A stretch of DNA of 64,000 bases from Desulfobulbaceae bacterium (GTDB taxonomy: Bacteria > Desulfobacterota > Desulfobulbia > Desulfobulbales > SURF-16): positions 138,087-202,086 of the forward strand of contig JAHLLM010000003.1 of the NCBI GenBank assembly GCA_020444175.1. Direction: 5' to 3'. The translations under genes and the position numbers were made by a program. Shown piece by piece: positions 27,932 to 35,774 of the stretch. Positions within the stretch are counted from its first letter, which is position 1; each line of letters starts with the position of its first letter. The notes under the pieces are model-generated. The model made no database searches. It was not told the DNA's origin and saw nothing but the letters and a program-made list of their open reading frames with translations.

Positions 27932-28097
27932 CTAGCAGGCTGTTGAAAAACTACTGCGCTTGCTGATACTGCGTCAAAATTCGGCTCAAAATGCTCATTT
28001 ACTCCATGTAAACTGTGCTTTTTCGCCTCATTTTTACCCTAAAGGGCATAAATCCTTGTCTCCGCTACGCTCGCTACATTTCTCAACAGCCTGCTAG
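27932..28097. mobile_element. 166-bp MITE-like element with CTAGCAGGCTGTTGA ends
   Basis: The ends CTAGCAGGCTGTTGA and TCAACAGCCTGCTAG are perfect inverted repeats. The interior is non-coding and carries the same ACCCTAAAGGGCAT palindrome at about 28036-28049. Elements with this terminus are common in Proteobacteria. Confidence 0.75.
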
Positions 28098-28165
28098 ACT
28101 CCCGCCTCCGCGGGAGTGACGATGGGCTTGGTTATGTCATTCCCGCGGAGGCGGGAATCCAGTAT
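28098..28165. repeat. REP-like palindromic pair
   Basis: CCCGCCTCCGCGGGAGTGACG followed by GTCATTCCCGCGGAGGCGGG: two units of the same type as at 17404-17476, directly abutting the MITE. The remaining sequence to 28509 has tandem TTTCGAATTTC motifs near 28324 and 28347 and an ATGCCC...AGGGT palindrome near 28252-28268, but no gene. Confidence 0.75.
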
Positions 28166-28509
28166 TGGAAACTTGGCGACAAGAAAGTGGCAATTTTTAA
28201 CTGAGAATTGTTTATAACCATAAAAGATAAAAGAACTGCTCCATACATGACGATGCCCTTTTTAGGGTATCCTGTGTATTTTTCTCTGTTTTGAAAATTA
28301 TGCTTTGCTGTTATTTGTCATTGTTTCGAATTTCGTTATTCGTATTTCGAATTTCAGAACGTATTATCAGTTCAAATTCAACAAAACGACCTCAAGGGGT
28401 ATTCTTTTTTCACTTTGTCCAGACAACTGCTTCCATATTTTGAATTGGCTTATGAATTATGCTACCCTGAATGTATTCCTTTTTTTATGATCTTCACTGG
28501 ACAAGAAAA

Positions 28510-28944
28510 ATGCAAAAAAAACTACTGATCTTCTTTTTACTCCTTTTTTCAGGGCTTCCCTCTCCCTGCCTCGGCAGCGAACAACTTGACCCTCTGCTCC
28601 AGGGGAAACAATTTCTGGAAACAGGAGAATCTGACAGGGCGTACGAATATTTTTGGATTCTCGTTCAAAACACCCCCCAGGATGCCTCATTCAACTTTTA
28701 CCTTGGCAAAGCGGCATTGGCAAAAGGAGACTATGAAGCTGCTGTCATGGCCTTTGAACGGGTTTTAATCATTGACCCCTTTGTCGTTGCAGTAAAGGCT
28801 GAGCTTGCAAAATCCTTTTATGCCATGGGGGCAACAGAAACTGCCATACACTATTTTGAGGAATCTCTGCAGGGCGAACTGAACACGGAGCTTCGCCTGG
28901 AGATTACCGAACTTTTAGAAAAGTTAAAAAAAACAGAACAGTAA
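28510..28944 (+). CDS. secreted TPR-repeat protein
   Basis: 144 residues from MQKKLLIFF (28510); the upstream part of the longer frame is not hydrophobic. A signal peptide (cleavage near PCLG-SEQ) is followed by about three TPR units (LDPLLQGKQFLETGESDRAYEYFWILVQN, ASFNFYLGKAALAKGDYEAAVMAFERVL and VVAVKAELAKSFYAMGATETAIHYFEESL). It probably binds proteins in the periplasm. A FecR-domain gene follows 43 bp downstream; TPR + FecR pairs recur in delta-proteobacterial surface loci. Confidence 0.8.
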   Translation: MQKKLLIFFLLLFSGLPSPCLGSEQLDPLLQGKQFLETGESDRAYEYFWILVQNTPQDASFNFYLGKAALAKGDYEAAVMAFERVLIIDPFVVAVKAELAKSFYAMGATETAIHYFEESLQGELNTELRLEITELLEKLKKTEQ

Positions 28945-28987
28945 CAATTTACGGAATTTGTCCGCCTTCTCTCAAAAGGAAAAAATC

Positions 28988-29995
28988 ATGACCCGACCCG
29001 ATACATTTTACGCACGGTCTGTTTTTGTCTCTATCCTGCTTTTCATACAGTTTGTTGCTGTAGCAACAAGCCTTGCGGAAGATCTCCCTCAGCCCCAGGC
29101 AGGGTCGGTTATTGCAATACGTGGCACCGTAACGGCTACGAACGGACAAGGACAGACACGTACTCTTTCCATAAAATCCCCCATCTATGTAGATGATTCA
29201 ATAACCACCGCAAAGAGAGGTCGCCTGCAGATACTTTTCAAAGATAACTCCATAATCAGCCTTGGCAATGATACGGTCACTAAAATTAACGACTACCAAT
29301 GGAATCCGGACAAAGAGGAAGCAAAACTGAATACAGAAATAAAAGAAGGGGTTTTTCGAGTAATGGGTGGGCTTATTTCCAAGAAATCCCCGGAAGAATT
29401 CAAAGTACAGACTCCTGCAGCAACCCTTGGCATCCGCGGTTCAATGTATTCCGGAAGAGTATCGCCCGAAGGCCTTATCGTTATTTTTGAAGGCGGCAAA
29501 GGGATCGACCTCACAAACGGTGCAGGTACGGTTGCCATAACAAGGAGTGGAGACGCCTCTTCTGCATCAAACTGGAACACGGTGATCAGCCCGCCTTCCA
29601 GGATGGGAATGGATCTTTTCATGACGATCCTGCAGCCCCTTACAAGCTACAACGCAGCTGATCCAAGCGCACTATCCCCTCCTCAAGGTTCGAATGGAAA
29701 AGTTACCTTCCCCGTTTCCTTATCAAAAAATGAGCAGCATGCTTTACACAGGCAGAGCGTAACGACAAGGGTCAAAGCCAATCCCCAACAGGCTTCGAAA
29801 ATAGTCAAACAGGCGGTGGACAATGATATCCTGGAAATAGACCCTGCTCTGGGAGCAGCGTTGCAGGGAATGGAAAACATCGACAGACAGAGTTTTGACA
29901 GACTGATAAATCAAGCCATTGACAAAGGAATGACAGTGGACAGAGCCAGAAAAGTAGTTGAAGAGTTTAAGGCAACCGGCGGGGTCTGCGAATAA
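28988..29995 (+). CDS. secreted FecR-domain protein
   Basis: 335 residues from MTRPDTFYARS (28988, AAAGGA upstream). A signal peptide ends near SLAE. A FecR domain spans about 40-200: PQAGSVIAIRGTVTATNGQG, DDSITTAKRGRLQILFKDNSIISLG, EGVFRVMGG and VQTPAATLGIRGSMYSG, the last being the family signature. The C-terminal part (about 230-335) is helical and has internally similar segments (QASKIVKQAVDNDILE and DRLINQAIDKGMTVDRARKVVEEF). No TonB receptor or sigma factor is nearby, so this is the stand-alone secreted class. It is paired with the TPR gene. Confidence 0.82.
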   Translation: MTRPDTFYARSVFVSILLFIQFVAVATSLAEDLPQPQAGSVIAIRGTVTATNGQGQTRTLSIKSPIYVDDSITTAKRGRLQILFKDNSIISLGNDTVTKINDYQWNPDKEEAKLNTEIKEGVFRVMGGLISKKSPEEFKVQTPAATLGIRGSMYSGRVSPEGLIVIFEGGKGIDLTNGAGTVAITRSGDASSASNWNTVISPPSRMGMDLFMTILQPLTSYNAADPSALSPPQGSNGKVTFPVSLSKNEQHALHRQSVTTRVKANPQQASKIVKQAVDNDILEIDPALGAALQGMENIDRQSFDRLINQAIDKGMTVDRARKVVEEFKATGGVCE

Positions 29996-30080
29996 ACGAC
30001 AAAGCACCCGGCGGCAGATAGATATGTTCAGGACTGGCTCCCAAAGATTGCACCTTTTTGGTTTCCAGCATATCCAAACG

Positions 30081-30186
30081 TTGACAATCTCGCAAAAAGT
30101 CCTGTAGCTGACCATCCGCCGGCGCAATATCAACAAGTTACACACGTTCCGGCGGCGGTTGAGAGGGTTTTTACGAAACCGTCAAA
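30081..30186. mobile_element. ~107-bp TIR element
   Basis: TTGACAATCTCGCAAAAAG at the left pairs with CTTTTTACGAAACCGTCAA at the right. The core is the same as the copy at 31829-31935 but in the opposite orientation. It fills most of the gap between the FecR gene and the first Usp-like cassette. Confidence 0.8.
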
Positions 30187-30202
30187 CGTTAGAGATATAA
30201 AA

Positions 30203-30243
30203 TTTCGCAACAGTCCCGCTTCTTAAGCGGAACCGTTGCGAAA
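30203..30243 (-). terminator. terminator of Usp-like cassette 1
   Basis: Stem-loop TTTCGCAAC...GTTGCGAAA with an inner CCGCTT/AAGCGG stem; on the minus strand it is followed by TTTT. A matching hairpin ends cassette 2 at 31937-31977. Confidence 0.75.
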
Positions 30244-30272
30244 GCCTGGGTTAATGAGTCAGAAAATGCGAT

Positions 30273-30542
30273 TTAAACATGCAGTCTCGGGCGCTGAGCC
30301 TGCTGCCTGCGCCTCTGGTCGATATTGGCTTCATGGGTGTTGTTCCATCTCGCGTCCTCTCCCGTTGTGGCATTGACATCTTTACCAGTCAGATCTGACA
30401 TCTTGAAGAAACAGTACCAGTCGCTTCGCGATGCAGTTTCGCCTGCTTTTCTGTTTCTGGTTACTGCACTGACTGCTGTTGCAATTAAATGAAAGGCACC
30501 GATAACGCCGACAGATGCTGCAAAAATTGTATTAGGCTCCAT
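30273..30542 (-). CDS. small single-span membrane protein, cassette 1
   Basis: 89 residues from MEPNTIFAAS (30542, AGGAGA upstream); the longer frame to 30635 overlaps the previous gene. One membrane segment (about 4-26) is followed by a polar tail with RNRKAGETASRSDWYCFFKMSDLTGKDVN and a basic end (DQRRRQQAQRPRLHV). It is about 70% identical by eye to the 83-residue protein at 32095-32346. I do not recognise the family. It follows the Usp-like gene by 31 bp, so a membrane partner for that protein is a reasonable inference. Confidence 0.8.
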   Translation of the reverse strand: MEPNTIFAASVGVIGAFHLIATAVSAVTRNRKAGETASRSDWYCFFKMSDLTGKDVNATTGEDARWNNTHEANIDQRRRQQAQRPRLHV

Positions 30543-30573
30543 GACAGTTCTCCTTTCCTTAAGGTGTGTAATT

Positions 30574-31122
30574 TTATAAGCGAGAGCAATTAAGATCAAA
30601 GACAGGGACTTCAACACGGCCCTGACTTGCTTCAATAGATTCCTGATCCGGTTTTGTCAGAACGTATCTGATTCCCGCATCTTCCTTACTGAGTTCTGCG
30701 ATAACTTCTTCCTGCTCGCCAATTTTCATAAAATGCCCTGTGGGAATTCCCATGGCATCGGCGCGCAGCGAAAATGATTCTGCATTCTTTTTGGCCATTT
30801 CGTAAAATCGATTGGTTTCCCTTTCTTTTCTTTCACCGGAAAACTGAAGAGGAGCGTCTGTTACATCCAGGGCTACGATTTCACAATCAAGTCTGTGGGC
30901 CATTTTCAGGGCATATTCGGTTACCTTTTCCGAATAATCGCCGTCCTGGACCATGAGAACCTTTGTGGGTGCATTCTTTTGGGCGACCATTTTCGCCATG
31001 GCTTCTGCCGCAGCGGAAGGATTACCGGCAGCTATTGCACCGGCATCAATGGATTCTTCTTTCAGCTTAACAACATTAACTTCTTCCTTTTTCCCTTTTT
31101 TAAACCAGTTTAAAAAACCCAT
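30574..31122 (-). CDS. Usp-like protein, cassette 1
   Basis: 182 residues. The N-terminal ~55 residues are a lysine-rich start (MGFLNWFKKGKKEE) and an Ala-rich helix (GNPSAAAEAMAKMV). Residues 50-182 have a universal-stress-like alpha/beta pattern (TKVLMVQDGDYSEKVTEYALKMAHRLDCEIVALDV and VIAELSKEDAGIRYVLTKPDQ). The Gly-rich ATP signature of UspA is absent. MGFLNWFKK could be a membrane-binding amphipathic start. A close paralogue is at 32380-32934. A sigma-54 promoter lies about 70 bp upstream. Confidence 0.8.
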   Translation of the reverse strand: MGFLNWFKKGKKEEVNVVKLKEESIDAGAIAAGNPSAAAEAMAKMVAQKNAPTKVLMVQDGDYSEKVTEYALKMAHRLDCEIVALDVTDAPLQFSGERKERETNRFYEMAKKNAESFSLRADAMGIPTGHFMKIGEQEEVIAELSKEDAGIRYVLTKPDQESIEASQGRVEVPVFDLNCSRL

Positions 31123-31192
31123 TTTTTATCTCCTGTAATTATTTGTTGAAGTACATTTTAGTCTCTATTGTTGCTCTTTGATTTTCTAATAA

Positions 31193-31208
31193 TGCAGAGG
31201 CCGTGCCA
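31193..31208 (-). promoter_or_regulatory. sigma-54 promoter of cassette 1
   Basis: Minus strand TGGCACGGCCTCTGCA, an excellent match to TGGCACG-N4-TTGCA with GG-N10-GC spacing. The same 16 bases occur at 33006-33021. It lies 71 bp before the Usp-like ATG. Confidence 0.85.
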
Positions 31209-31305
31209 TAACAAAAAATTATTTATTTATCCTGTAATAACAAATAGTTACAAGAAAAAATATCACTTCACAGTAAAAAAAAAGTAAATAGCCCCAAATT
31301 GGCTT

Positions 31306-31487
31306 GTTGCGCATTGCAACCTTAAAATGGACAATCTGGAGTTTTTTTTGGGGTCCGGAAAGGAATGCAAAGAGAGCGCAAAGCAATAACTATTTGAAAT
31401 TATAGTGTTTTAAAAGAATAACCCAATTCATTCCACACCAAACATCATCTCCCGTTGCACAATGTAGCGGGGTTTCATTGTGCAACG
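31306..31487. promoter_or_regulatory. enhancer-like palindromes of cassette 1
   Basis: GTTGCGCATTGCAAC at 31306-31320 lies 98 bp upstream of the -24 box. A second inverted pair, GTTGCACAATG / CATTGTGCAAC, is at 31454-31464 and 31477-31487. Cassette 2 has the same two sites at the same distances. The rest of the gap to 31828 has no supported gene. Confidence 0.75.
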
Positions 31488-31828
31488 AGCCCATCATGAC
31501 ACTGGTTAGATGTACAAAAAAACAAATTCAACACTGCCTGCTCTTGTTGACTTTCAGCTCATCTATATTTGGTTACCGACTCGCTGCTTTGCACGTGCAG
31601 GTGACCTTGCCTCACACAAAGAGCCTTGCTTCATGAAAAACATTCCTGAAAGGGGAAAAAGGATTCAGCTCGAAGCCACAAAGAACTTTTATTTCGAATC
31701 CAACAGTGTTCTTCAGACATACAAACAACGACTATGAACAGAAAAAAAGGGAGGAAATAATCGGGAAAAGAATTGAAAAGTAAAGGCAAGCGAGGTGCTT
31801 AAAGACTAAAAAATGCGGGAGATCAAGA

Positions 31829-31935
31829 TTTGACGGTTTCGTAAAACCCCCCTCAACCGCCGCCGACAAGTATGTAACTTGTTGATATTGCGTTGGCGGA
31901 TGGTCAGCTTGAGAGCTTTTTGCGAGACCATCAAA
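31829..31935. mobile_element. ~107-bp TIR element, best-preserved copy
   Basis: The ends TTTGACGGTTTCGTAAAA and TTTTTGCGAGACCATCAAA are inverted repeats with two or three mismatches. The core holds AACCGCCGCCGACAAG and GTTGGCGGATGGTCAGC. The orientation is opposite to 30081-30186. Confidence 0.8.
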
Positions 31936-31936
31936 A

Positions 31937-31977
31937 TTTCATAACGGCCCCACCTCCTGAGCGGAACCGTTATGAAA
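31937..31977 (-). terminator. terminator of Usp-like cassette 2
   Basis: The arms TTTCATAACGG and CCGTTATGAAA form a stem that is followed on the minus strand by TTTT. It is the counterpart of the hairpin at 30203-30243. Confidence 0.7.
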
Positions 31978-31983
31978 AATCTG

Positions 31984-32063
31984 GGTACCTATTCAGCTGC
32001 ACCTCATCTGAATAGGTACGGCCTGGAGTTGAGGGCCATTTCGAACCCTCGCTGAATAGATAC
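31984..32063. repeat. repeat with GTACCTATTCAG ends
   Basis: GTACCTATTCAG at 31985-31996 is inverted at 32008-32019, and CTGAATAGATAC closes the unit at 32052-32063. The 32008-32063 part matches 1650-1704 in reverse. Confidence 0.65.
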
Positions 32064-32094
32064 AAATCTGGTTTAAAAAGTCGGGAAAAGATAT

Positions 32095-32346
32095 TTAGGC
32101 ATGTATTCTGGGACGCTTGGCCTGTTGCCTGCGTCTCTGATCGATATTGGCATCATGAATATTATTCAATGCGCCATTAACGTCTTTGCCAGTCAGATCC
32201 GACGTCTTAAAGAAACAGTACCAATCACTCCGTGTTTCCGTTTCACCAGCTTTTCTGTTTCTGGTTACAGCATTGACCGCTGTTGCAATTAAATGGAAAA
32301 CACCTATAAAACCGACAGACCCTGCAAAAATAGTTATAGCTTCCAT
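32095..32346 (-). CDS. small single-span membrane protein, cassette 2
   Basis: 83 residues, paralogue of 30273-30542. MEAITIFAGSVGFIGVFHLIATAV is the membrane segment; RNRKAGETETRSDWYCFFK and the tail DQRRRQQAKRPRIHA are nearly the same as in copy 1, while the linker is six residues shorter. AGAGGGG upstream supports the ATG. It follows the second Usp-like gene by 33 bp. Confidence 0.8.
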   Translation of the reverse strand: MEAITIFAGSVGFIGVFHLIATAVNAVTRNRKAGETETRSDWYCFFKTSDLTGKDVNGALNNIHDANIDQRRRQQAKRPRIHA

Positions 32347-32379
32347 GACATTACCCCTCTCATTGGCGCATATCTTTTT

Positions 32380-32934
32380 TTATAAACGTGAACAATTCAG
32401 ATCAAAGACAGGGACTTGAACGCGATCTTTGTCCGCTTCAGCAGACTCCTGATTCGGTTTTGTCAGAACGTATCTGATTCCCGCGTCTTCTTTGCTGAGT
32501 TCCGCAATAACTTCTTCAGGATTGCCAACTTTCATGAAATGCTCTGTGGCAATACCCATGGCATCTGCGCGTAATGAAAAGGTTTCAGCATTCTTTTGGG
32601 CCATTTCGAGAAAACGATTGGTTTCCCTTTCTTTTCTTTCATCTTCAAACTGAAGAGGAGTATCCGTCACATCCAGGGCTACAATTTCACAATCAAGTCT
32701 TTGGGCCATCTTCAGGGCATATTCGGTTACTTTTTCCGAATAATCACCGTCCTGCACCATAAGAACCTTGGTGGGAGAATTCGTCTGACCAACAATTTTC
32801 GCCATGGCTTCAGCAGCGGCGGAAGGATTGCCGGCAGCCATTGCACCCGGATCAATAGATTCTTCTTTCAGCTTAACAACATTAACTTGTTCGTTTTTAT
32901 CCTTGCCCATTTTAAACCAGTCAAAAAATGTCAT
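32380..32934 (-). CDS. Usp-like protein, cassette 2
   Basis: 184 residues from MTFFDWFKMG (32934, AGGAGG upstream; the ATG at 32961 is rejected). It is about 80% identical by eye to 30574-31122, including NVVKLKEESID, GNPSAAAEAMAK, KVLMVQDGDYSEKVTEYALKM and the end VPVFDLNCSRL. The first ten residues and the 105-125 region differ most. Expression is probably from the sigma-54 promoter at 33006-33021. Confidence 0.82.
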   Translation of the reverse strand: MTFFDWFKMGKDKNEQVNVVKLKEESIDPGAMAAGNPSAAAEAMAKIVGQTNSPTKVLMVQDGDYSEKVTEYALKMAQRLDCEIVALDVTDTPLQFEDERKERETNRFLEMAQKNAETFSLRADAMGIATEHFMKVGNPEEVIAELSKEDAGIRYVLTKPNQESAEADKDRVQVPVFDLNCSRL

Positions 32935-33005
32935 GCCCAACCTCCTATAATTATTTAACAAAAAAAGATTTTCTCATTTATTGTTGCTCTTTGACAGACC
33001 TATAA

Positions 33006-33021
33006 TGCAGAGGCCGTGCCA
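33006..33021 (-). promoter_or_regulatory. sigma-54 promoter of cassette 2
   Basis: The same 16 bases, TGGCACGGCCTCTGCA, as at cassette 1. They lie 72 bp before the Usp-like ATG. Confidence 0.85.
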
Positions 33022-33118
33022 CAACAAAAAAATATTTATTTTATCAATAAAAACAAGATATTGAAACCGGAAGGCACATCAAGAGAAAGAGAACCACAAA
33101 AACAGACAGCATTGCTTT

Positions 33119-33303
33119 GTTGCGCAATGCAACTTTCAGAAGAAAAACTGCAAGGATTTTTTATTCTCAAAACATGAACAGGCAGGTTTTCAAACAGGGT
33201 AACACGCTGATAAAACAGACATTTAAAAGAAAATGACGGTTACTGTCAGACAAAAAACTATACCCGTTGCACAATGAAGCAGAGTTTCATTGTGCAACGG
33301 GTA
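33119..33303. promoter_or_regulatory. enhancer-like palindromes of cassette 2
   Basis: GTTGCGCAATGCAAC at 33119-33133 is 98 bp upstream of the -24 box. A perfect 18-bp inverted repeat at 33261-33303 contains GTTGCACAATG and CATTGTGCAAC, 245 bp upstream. Spacing equals that of cassette 1. Confidence 0.75.
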
Positions 33304-33338
33304 TCCAGCAGAACGGCCATCATGGCGACATCATCAAG

Positions 33339-35360
33339 TCAGACAAGAACCTTATTTATCAGCTGATCGTCAACTGCATCAACAAGCTCAATATGCAGTT
33401 GACCTGTCACATCCTCTGAAAGGGTTTCAATGTCTTCTTCATTCTTATGAGGGAGAAGGACATCGGTAACGCCTGCAGTGCCGGCGGCCAGCAGTTTTTC
33501 ACGAATGCCGCCTACCGGTAAAATTCGCCCGGTCAGAGTCATTTCTCCTGTTATTGCAACATTTCTGCGCACAGGACGCCCGGTTAAAAGCGAAATAACG
33601 GCAATGGCAATGGCAACACCGGCTGATGGCCCGTCTTTTGAAACAGCACCGGCAGGCAGATGTATGTGAATATCACTCTGCTCATAGAAATCTTCGGCAA
33701 TTCCCAACGAGACGGCGTTGCTTCGTATATAACTGAGAGCGGTCTGGGCTGACTCACGCAGCACTTCCCCCAGGGAACCGGTGAGAATCAGATTCTTGCT
33801 GCCCGGCATTTTTAACGCCTCAACGAACATAATCTCACCGCCGAATTGCGTCCAGACAAGACTCGTGACAACGCCCACCGTATCCTGCCCCTCAGAGACT
33901 TCCTTTCTGTATTTTCGGGGGCCAAGCAGTTGTGTGATCATTTTTTCATCAATATCTGGAAGCGCTATCTCGCCTTTATTTCTAAGGTAGAGATGAGCCA
34001 GCTTCCTGCAGATCGTACCAATTTCTCGGCTAAGCCCCCTTACCCCGGATTCACGGGTATAATCACTGATAAGCTTTGCCATGGCGTTTTCGGAAAAATC
34101 AGGTTGTTTACTGGTCAGTCCATTTTCCGCCATCTGCTTCGGCAAAAGATAGCGCTTGGAGATAACAAGCTTCTCCTGCATGGAATAACTTGGAAACGAG
34201 ATAATCTCCAGACGGTCAAGAAGCGGCCCTGGAAGCTTCTCCATATTATTGGAAGTGGCGATAAACATGACACCGGACAGGTCAAACGGAATTTCCAGGT
34301 AGTGATCAGTAAAAGAGGCATTCTGTTCCGGATCAAGCACCTCAAGGAGAACAGAGGCAGGATCGCCCCTGAAATCCTGGCCGACTTTATCAATTTCATC
34401 CAGAAGAAAACATGGGTTCATTGTCTGGGCGCGCTTCATCTCGCTGATGACTCTGCCCGGCATGGCCCCAACATAGGTCCGGCGATGCCCTCTGATCTCT
34501 GCTTCATCCCTGAGTCCGGCCATGGAGAGGCGGACAAATTTGCGCCCCAGTGCTGTGGCAACGGCATGGCCTATAGAAGTTTTCCCCGTCCCGGGAGGAC
34601 CGGTAAAACAAAGCACCGGGCCTCTGCTCAATTCAAGCTTTTTTTTCTTTTGCAGGACGTCTTCAACCGTCTGCTTCATATCGTCCAGTTTTACCGGCTT
34701 GGAAAGGTAATGGGTCGCCCCTTTACGCATGGCATCAACAGCAGTTGAAACTGTTGCATATCCCGTGACCATAATAATATTTGTCTCAGGAGAGATACGC
34801 GCAACATTTTCAATCAGAGTAAGGCCATCCATCTCATCCATCTTGAGATCGGTTATGAGAATATCAAAAAACAAACTCTGCTCAACACGCGTAATCGCCT
34901 CTCTGCCGTTCGAGGCCGATTGGACGAAATACCCTTGACCTTCAAAAAAATATTGCAGATTATTACGTGCCACTTCCTCATCGTCAACAATAAGGATCCT
35001 GGCTTTTTCCTGTTTCTTGAGGGTTTTTGCGGCAAGAAATTCAAGCACCCGTTCTTTGACAAGCGGCAGCCCGTAATGGTGCTCGTTGAGAACGGTCTCG
35101 GCTCGATTAAGATCCAGATTATCTGTGGTATGAGAAAACCAGGGAAGGGAAAGCAACAGTTCGATATAATTTACAGCAATGGAAAACTCCGCGGCAATGG
35201 GATCGGTCTTTTCAAGCTTATCAAGCTCGTTCATTGCCTGGGTGGAGACATATTCCGGCAAATCCGTTTTGATTATCTTGTGTTTGAGTTCCTCCACCGG
35301 AGAAAAACTCTTCGGACTGACAGACGCCGGAGGAGCCCCCTTTTTTTTATTAAAAAACAT
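33339..35360 (-). CDS. Lon-type ATP-dependent protease with inserted response-regulator receiver domain
   Basis: 673 residues. Residues 20-115 match the helical part of Lon just before the ATPase (LLSLPWFSHTTDNLDLNRAETVL, VKERVLEFLAAKTL). A complete CheY-like receiver domain follows (about 121-237: VDDEE, ITDLKM with Asp171 as phosphoacceptor, VTGYAT, SKPVKL). The AAA+ module resumes with GPPGTGKTS (about 254) and CFLLDEIDK. The protease domain has KDGPSAGVAIA with catalytic Ser and GGIREKLLAA with catalytic Lys. The N-terminal LAN substrate-binding domain of Lon is missing. The insertion is exactly between the helical linker and the ATPase, so phosphorylation could gate unfolding. It lies downstream of an Xre gene, with a terminator between. 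Confidence 0.93.
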   Translation of the reverse strand: MFFNKKKGAPPASVSPKSFSPVEELKHKIIKTDLPEYVSTQAMNELDKLEKTDPIAAEFSIAVNYIELLLSLPWFSHTTDNLDLNRAETVLNEHHYGLPLVKERVLEFLAAKTLKKQEKARILIVDDEEVARNNLQYFFEGQGYFVQSASNGREAITRVEQSLFFDILITDLKMDEMDGLTLIENVARISPETNIIMVTGYATVSTAVDAMRKGATHYLSKPVKLDDMKQTVEDVLQKKKKLELSRGPVLCFTGPPGTGKTSIGHAVATALGRKFVRLSMAGLRDEAEIRGHRRTYVGAMPGRVISEMKRAQTMNPCFLLDEIDKVGQDFRGDPASVLLEVLDPEQNASFTDHYLEIPFDLSGVMFIATSNNMEKLPGPLLDRLEIISFPSYSMQEKLVISKRYLLPKQMAENGLTSKQPDFSENAMAKLISDYTRESGVRGLSREIGTICRKLAHLYLRNKGEIALPDIDEKMITQLLGPRKYRKEVSEGQDTVGVVTSLVWTQFGGEIMFVEALKMPGSKNLILTGSLGEVLRESAQTALSYIRSNAVSLGIAEDFYEQSDIHIHLPAGAVSKDGPSAGVAIAIAVISLLTGRPVRRNVAITGEMTLTGRILPVGGIREKLLAAGTAGVTDVLLPHKNEEDIETLSEDVTGQLHIELVDAVDDQLINKVLV

Positions 35361-35377
35361 TATTATTGAACCTTACT

Positions 35378-35417
35378 AAAAAAGCCCATCCCGACAAGGA
35401 AGAGGGTCAGGATGGGC
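35378..35417 (-). terminator. terminator or attenuator between xre and lon-REC
   Basis: The hairpin GCCCATCCTGACCC...GTCGGGATGGGC on the minus strand is followed by TTTTTT, right before the Lon gene. It may reduce readthrough, leaving Lon partly on its own promoter. Confidence 0.8.
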
Positions 35418-35425
35418 AAGAAAAT

Positions 35426-35764
35426 TTAACGCGTATCATAGGGCTGAATTAATATTTCAGCCGGTATATCAAGATACTTGTTCAGATTCCGAATCATTCT
35501 GAGAGATAAAGGCTTATGGCGATTCAGGACCGAAGATACTGTGCCTGAGCTACCGATATAAATCTTTAAATCCCTGTTGCGAAGGTGCCGTTCTTCCATG
35601 ACTTTCTTTAAAAAATCTATTGGATCGGGAAAGCTTCTTCTTTCAGGAGCTCTTTTTGCCCTCGCAATATAGGAAATGGTATCGTCAAGCAATGCGTCAT
35701 TCGGCCTTGTTCCCCTTTTTTCAACAAACTTTCTGATTTCGTGGGACAAGACATTCTGATTCAT
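35426..35764 (-). CDS. Xre/HigA-like HTH regulator
   Basis: 112 residues. The C-terminal two-thirds match HigA-type HTH proteins: RSFPDPIDFLKKVMEERHLRNRDLKIYIGSSGTVSSVLNRHKPLSLRMIRNLNKYLDIPAEILIQ, with the HTH about 60-105. Such proteins are often antitoxins to HigB; no HigB gene is adjacent. Here it lies 10 bp after nhaD and before lon-REC, so it may instead regulate this locus or be a Lon substrate. Those roles are inference. Confidence 0.82.
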   Translation of the reverse strand: MNQNVLSHEIRKFVEKRGTRPNDALLDDTISYIARAKRAPERRSFPDPIDFLKKVMEERHLRNRDLKIYIGSSGTVSSVLNRHKPLSLRMIRNLNKYLDIPAEILIQPYDTR

Positions 35765-35774
35765 AACTTTTTCC

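Noticed and set aside
31510-31737. A 75-codon frame between the two Usp cassettes
   Set aside because: No good ribosome site and no family resemblance; it lies in the non-coding region upstream of cassette 1's enhancers.
33846-34748. A 300-codon plus-strand frame
   Set aside because: It is antisense to the well-supported Lon gene and shows no family pattern.
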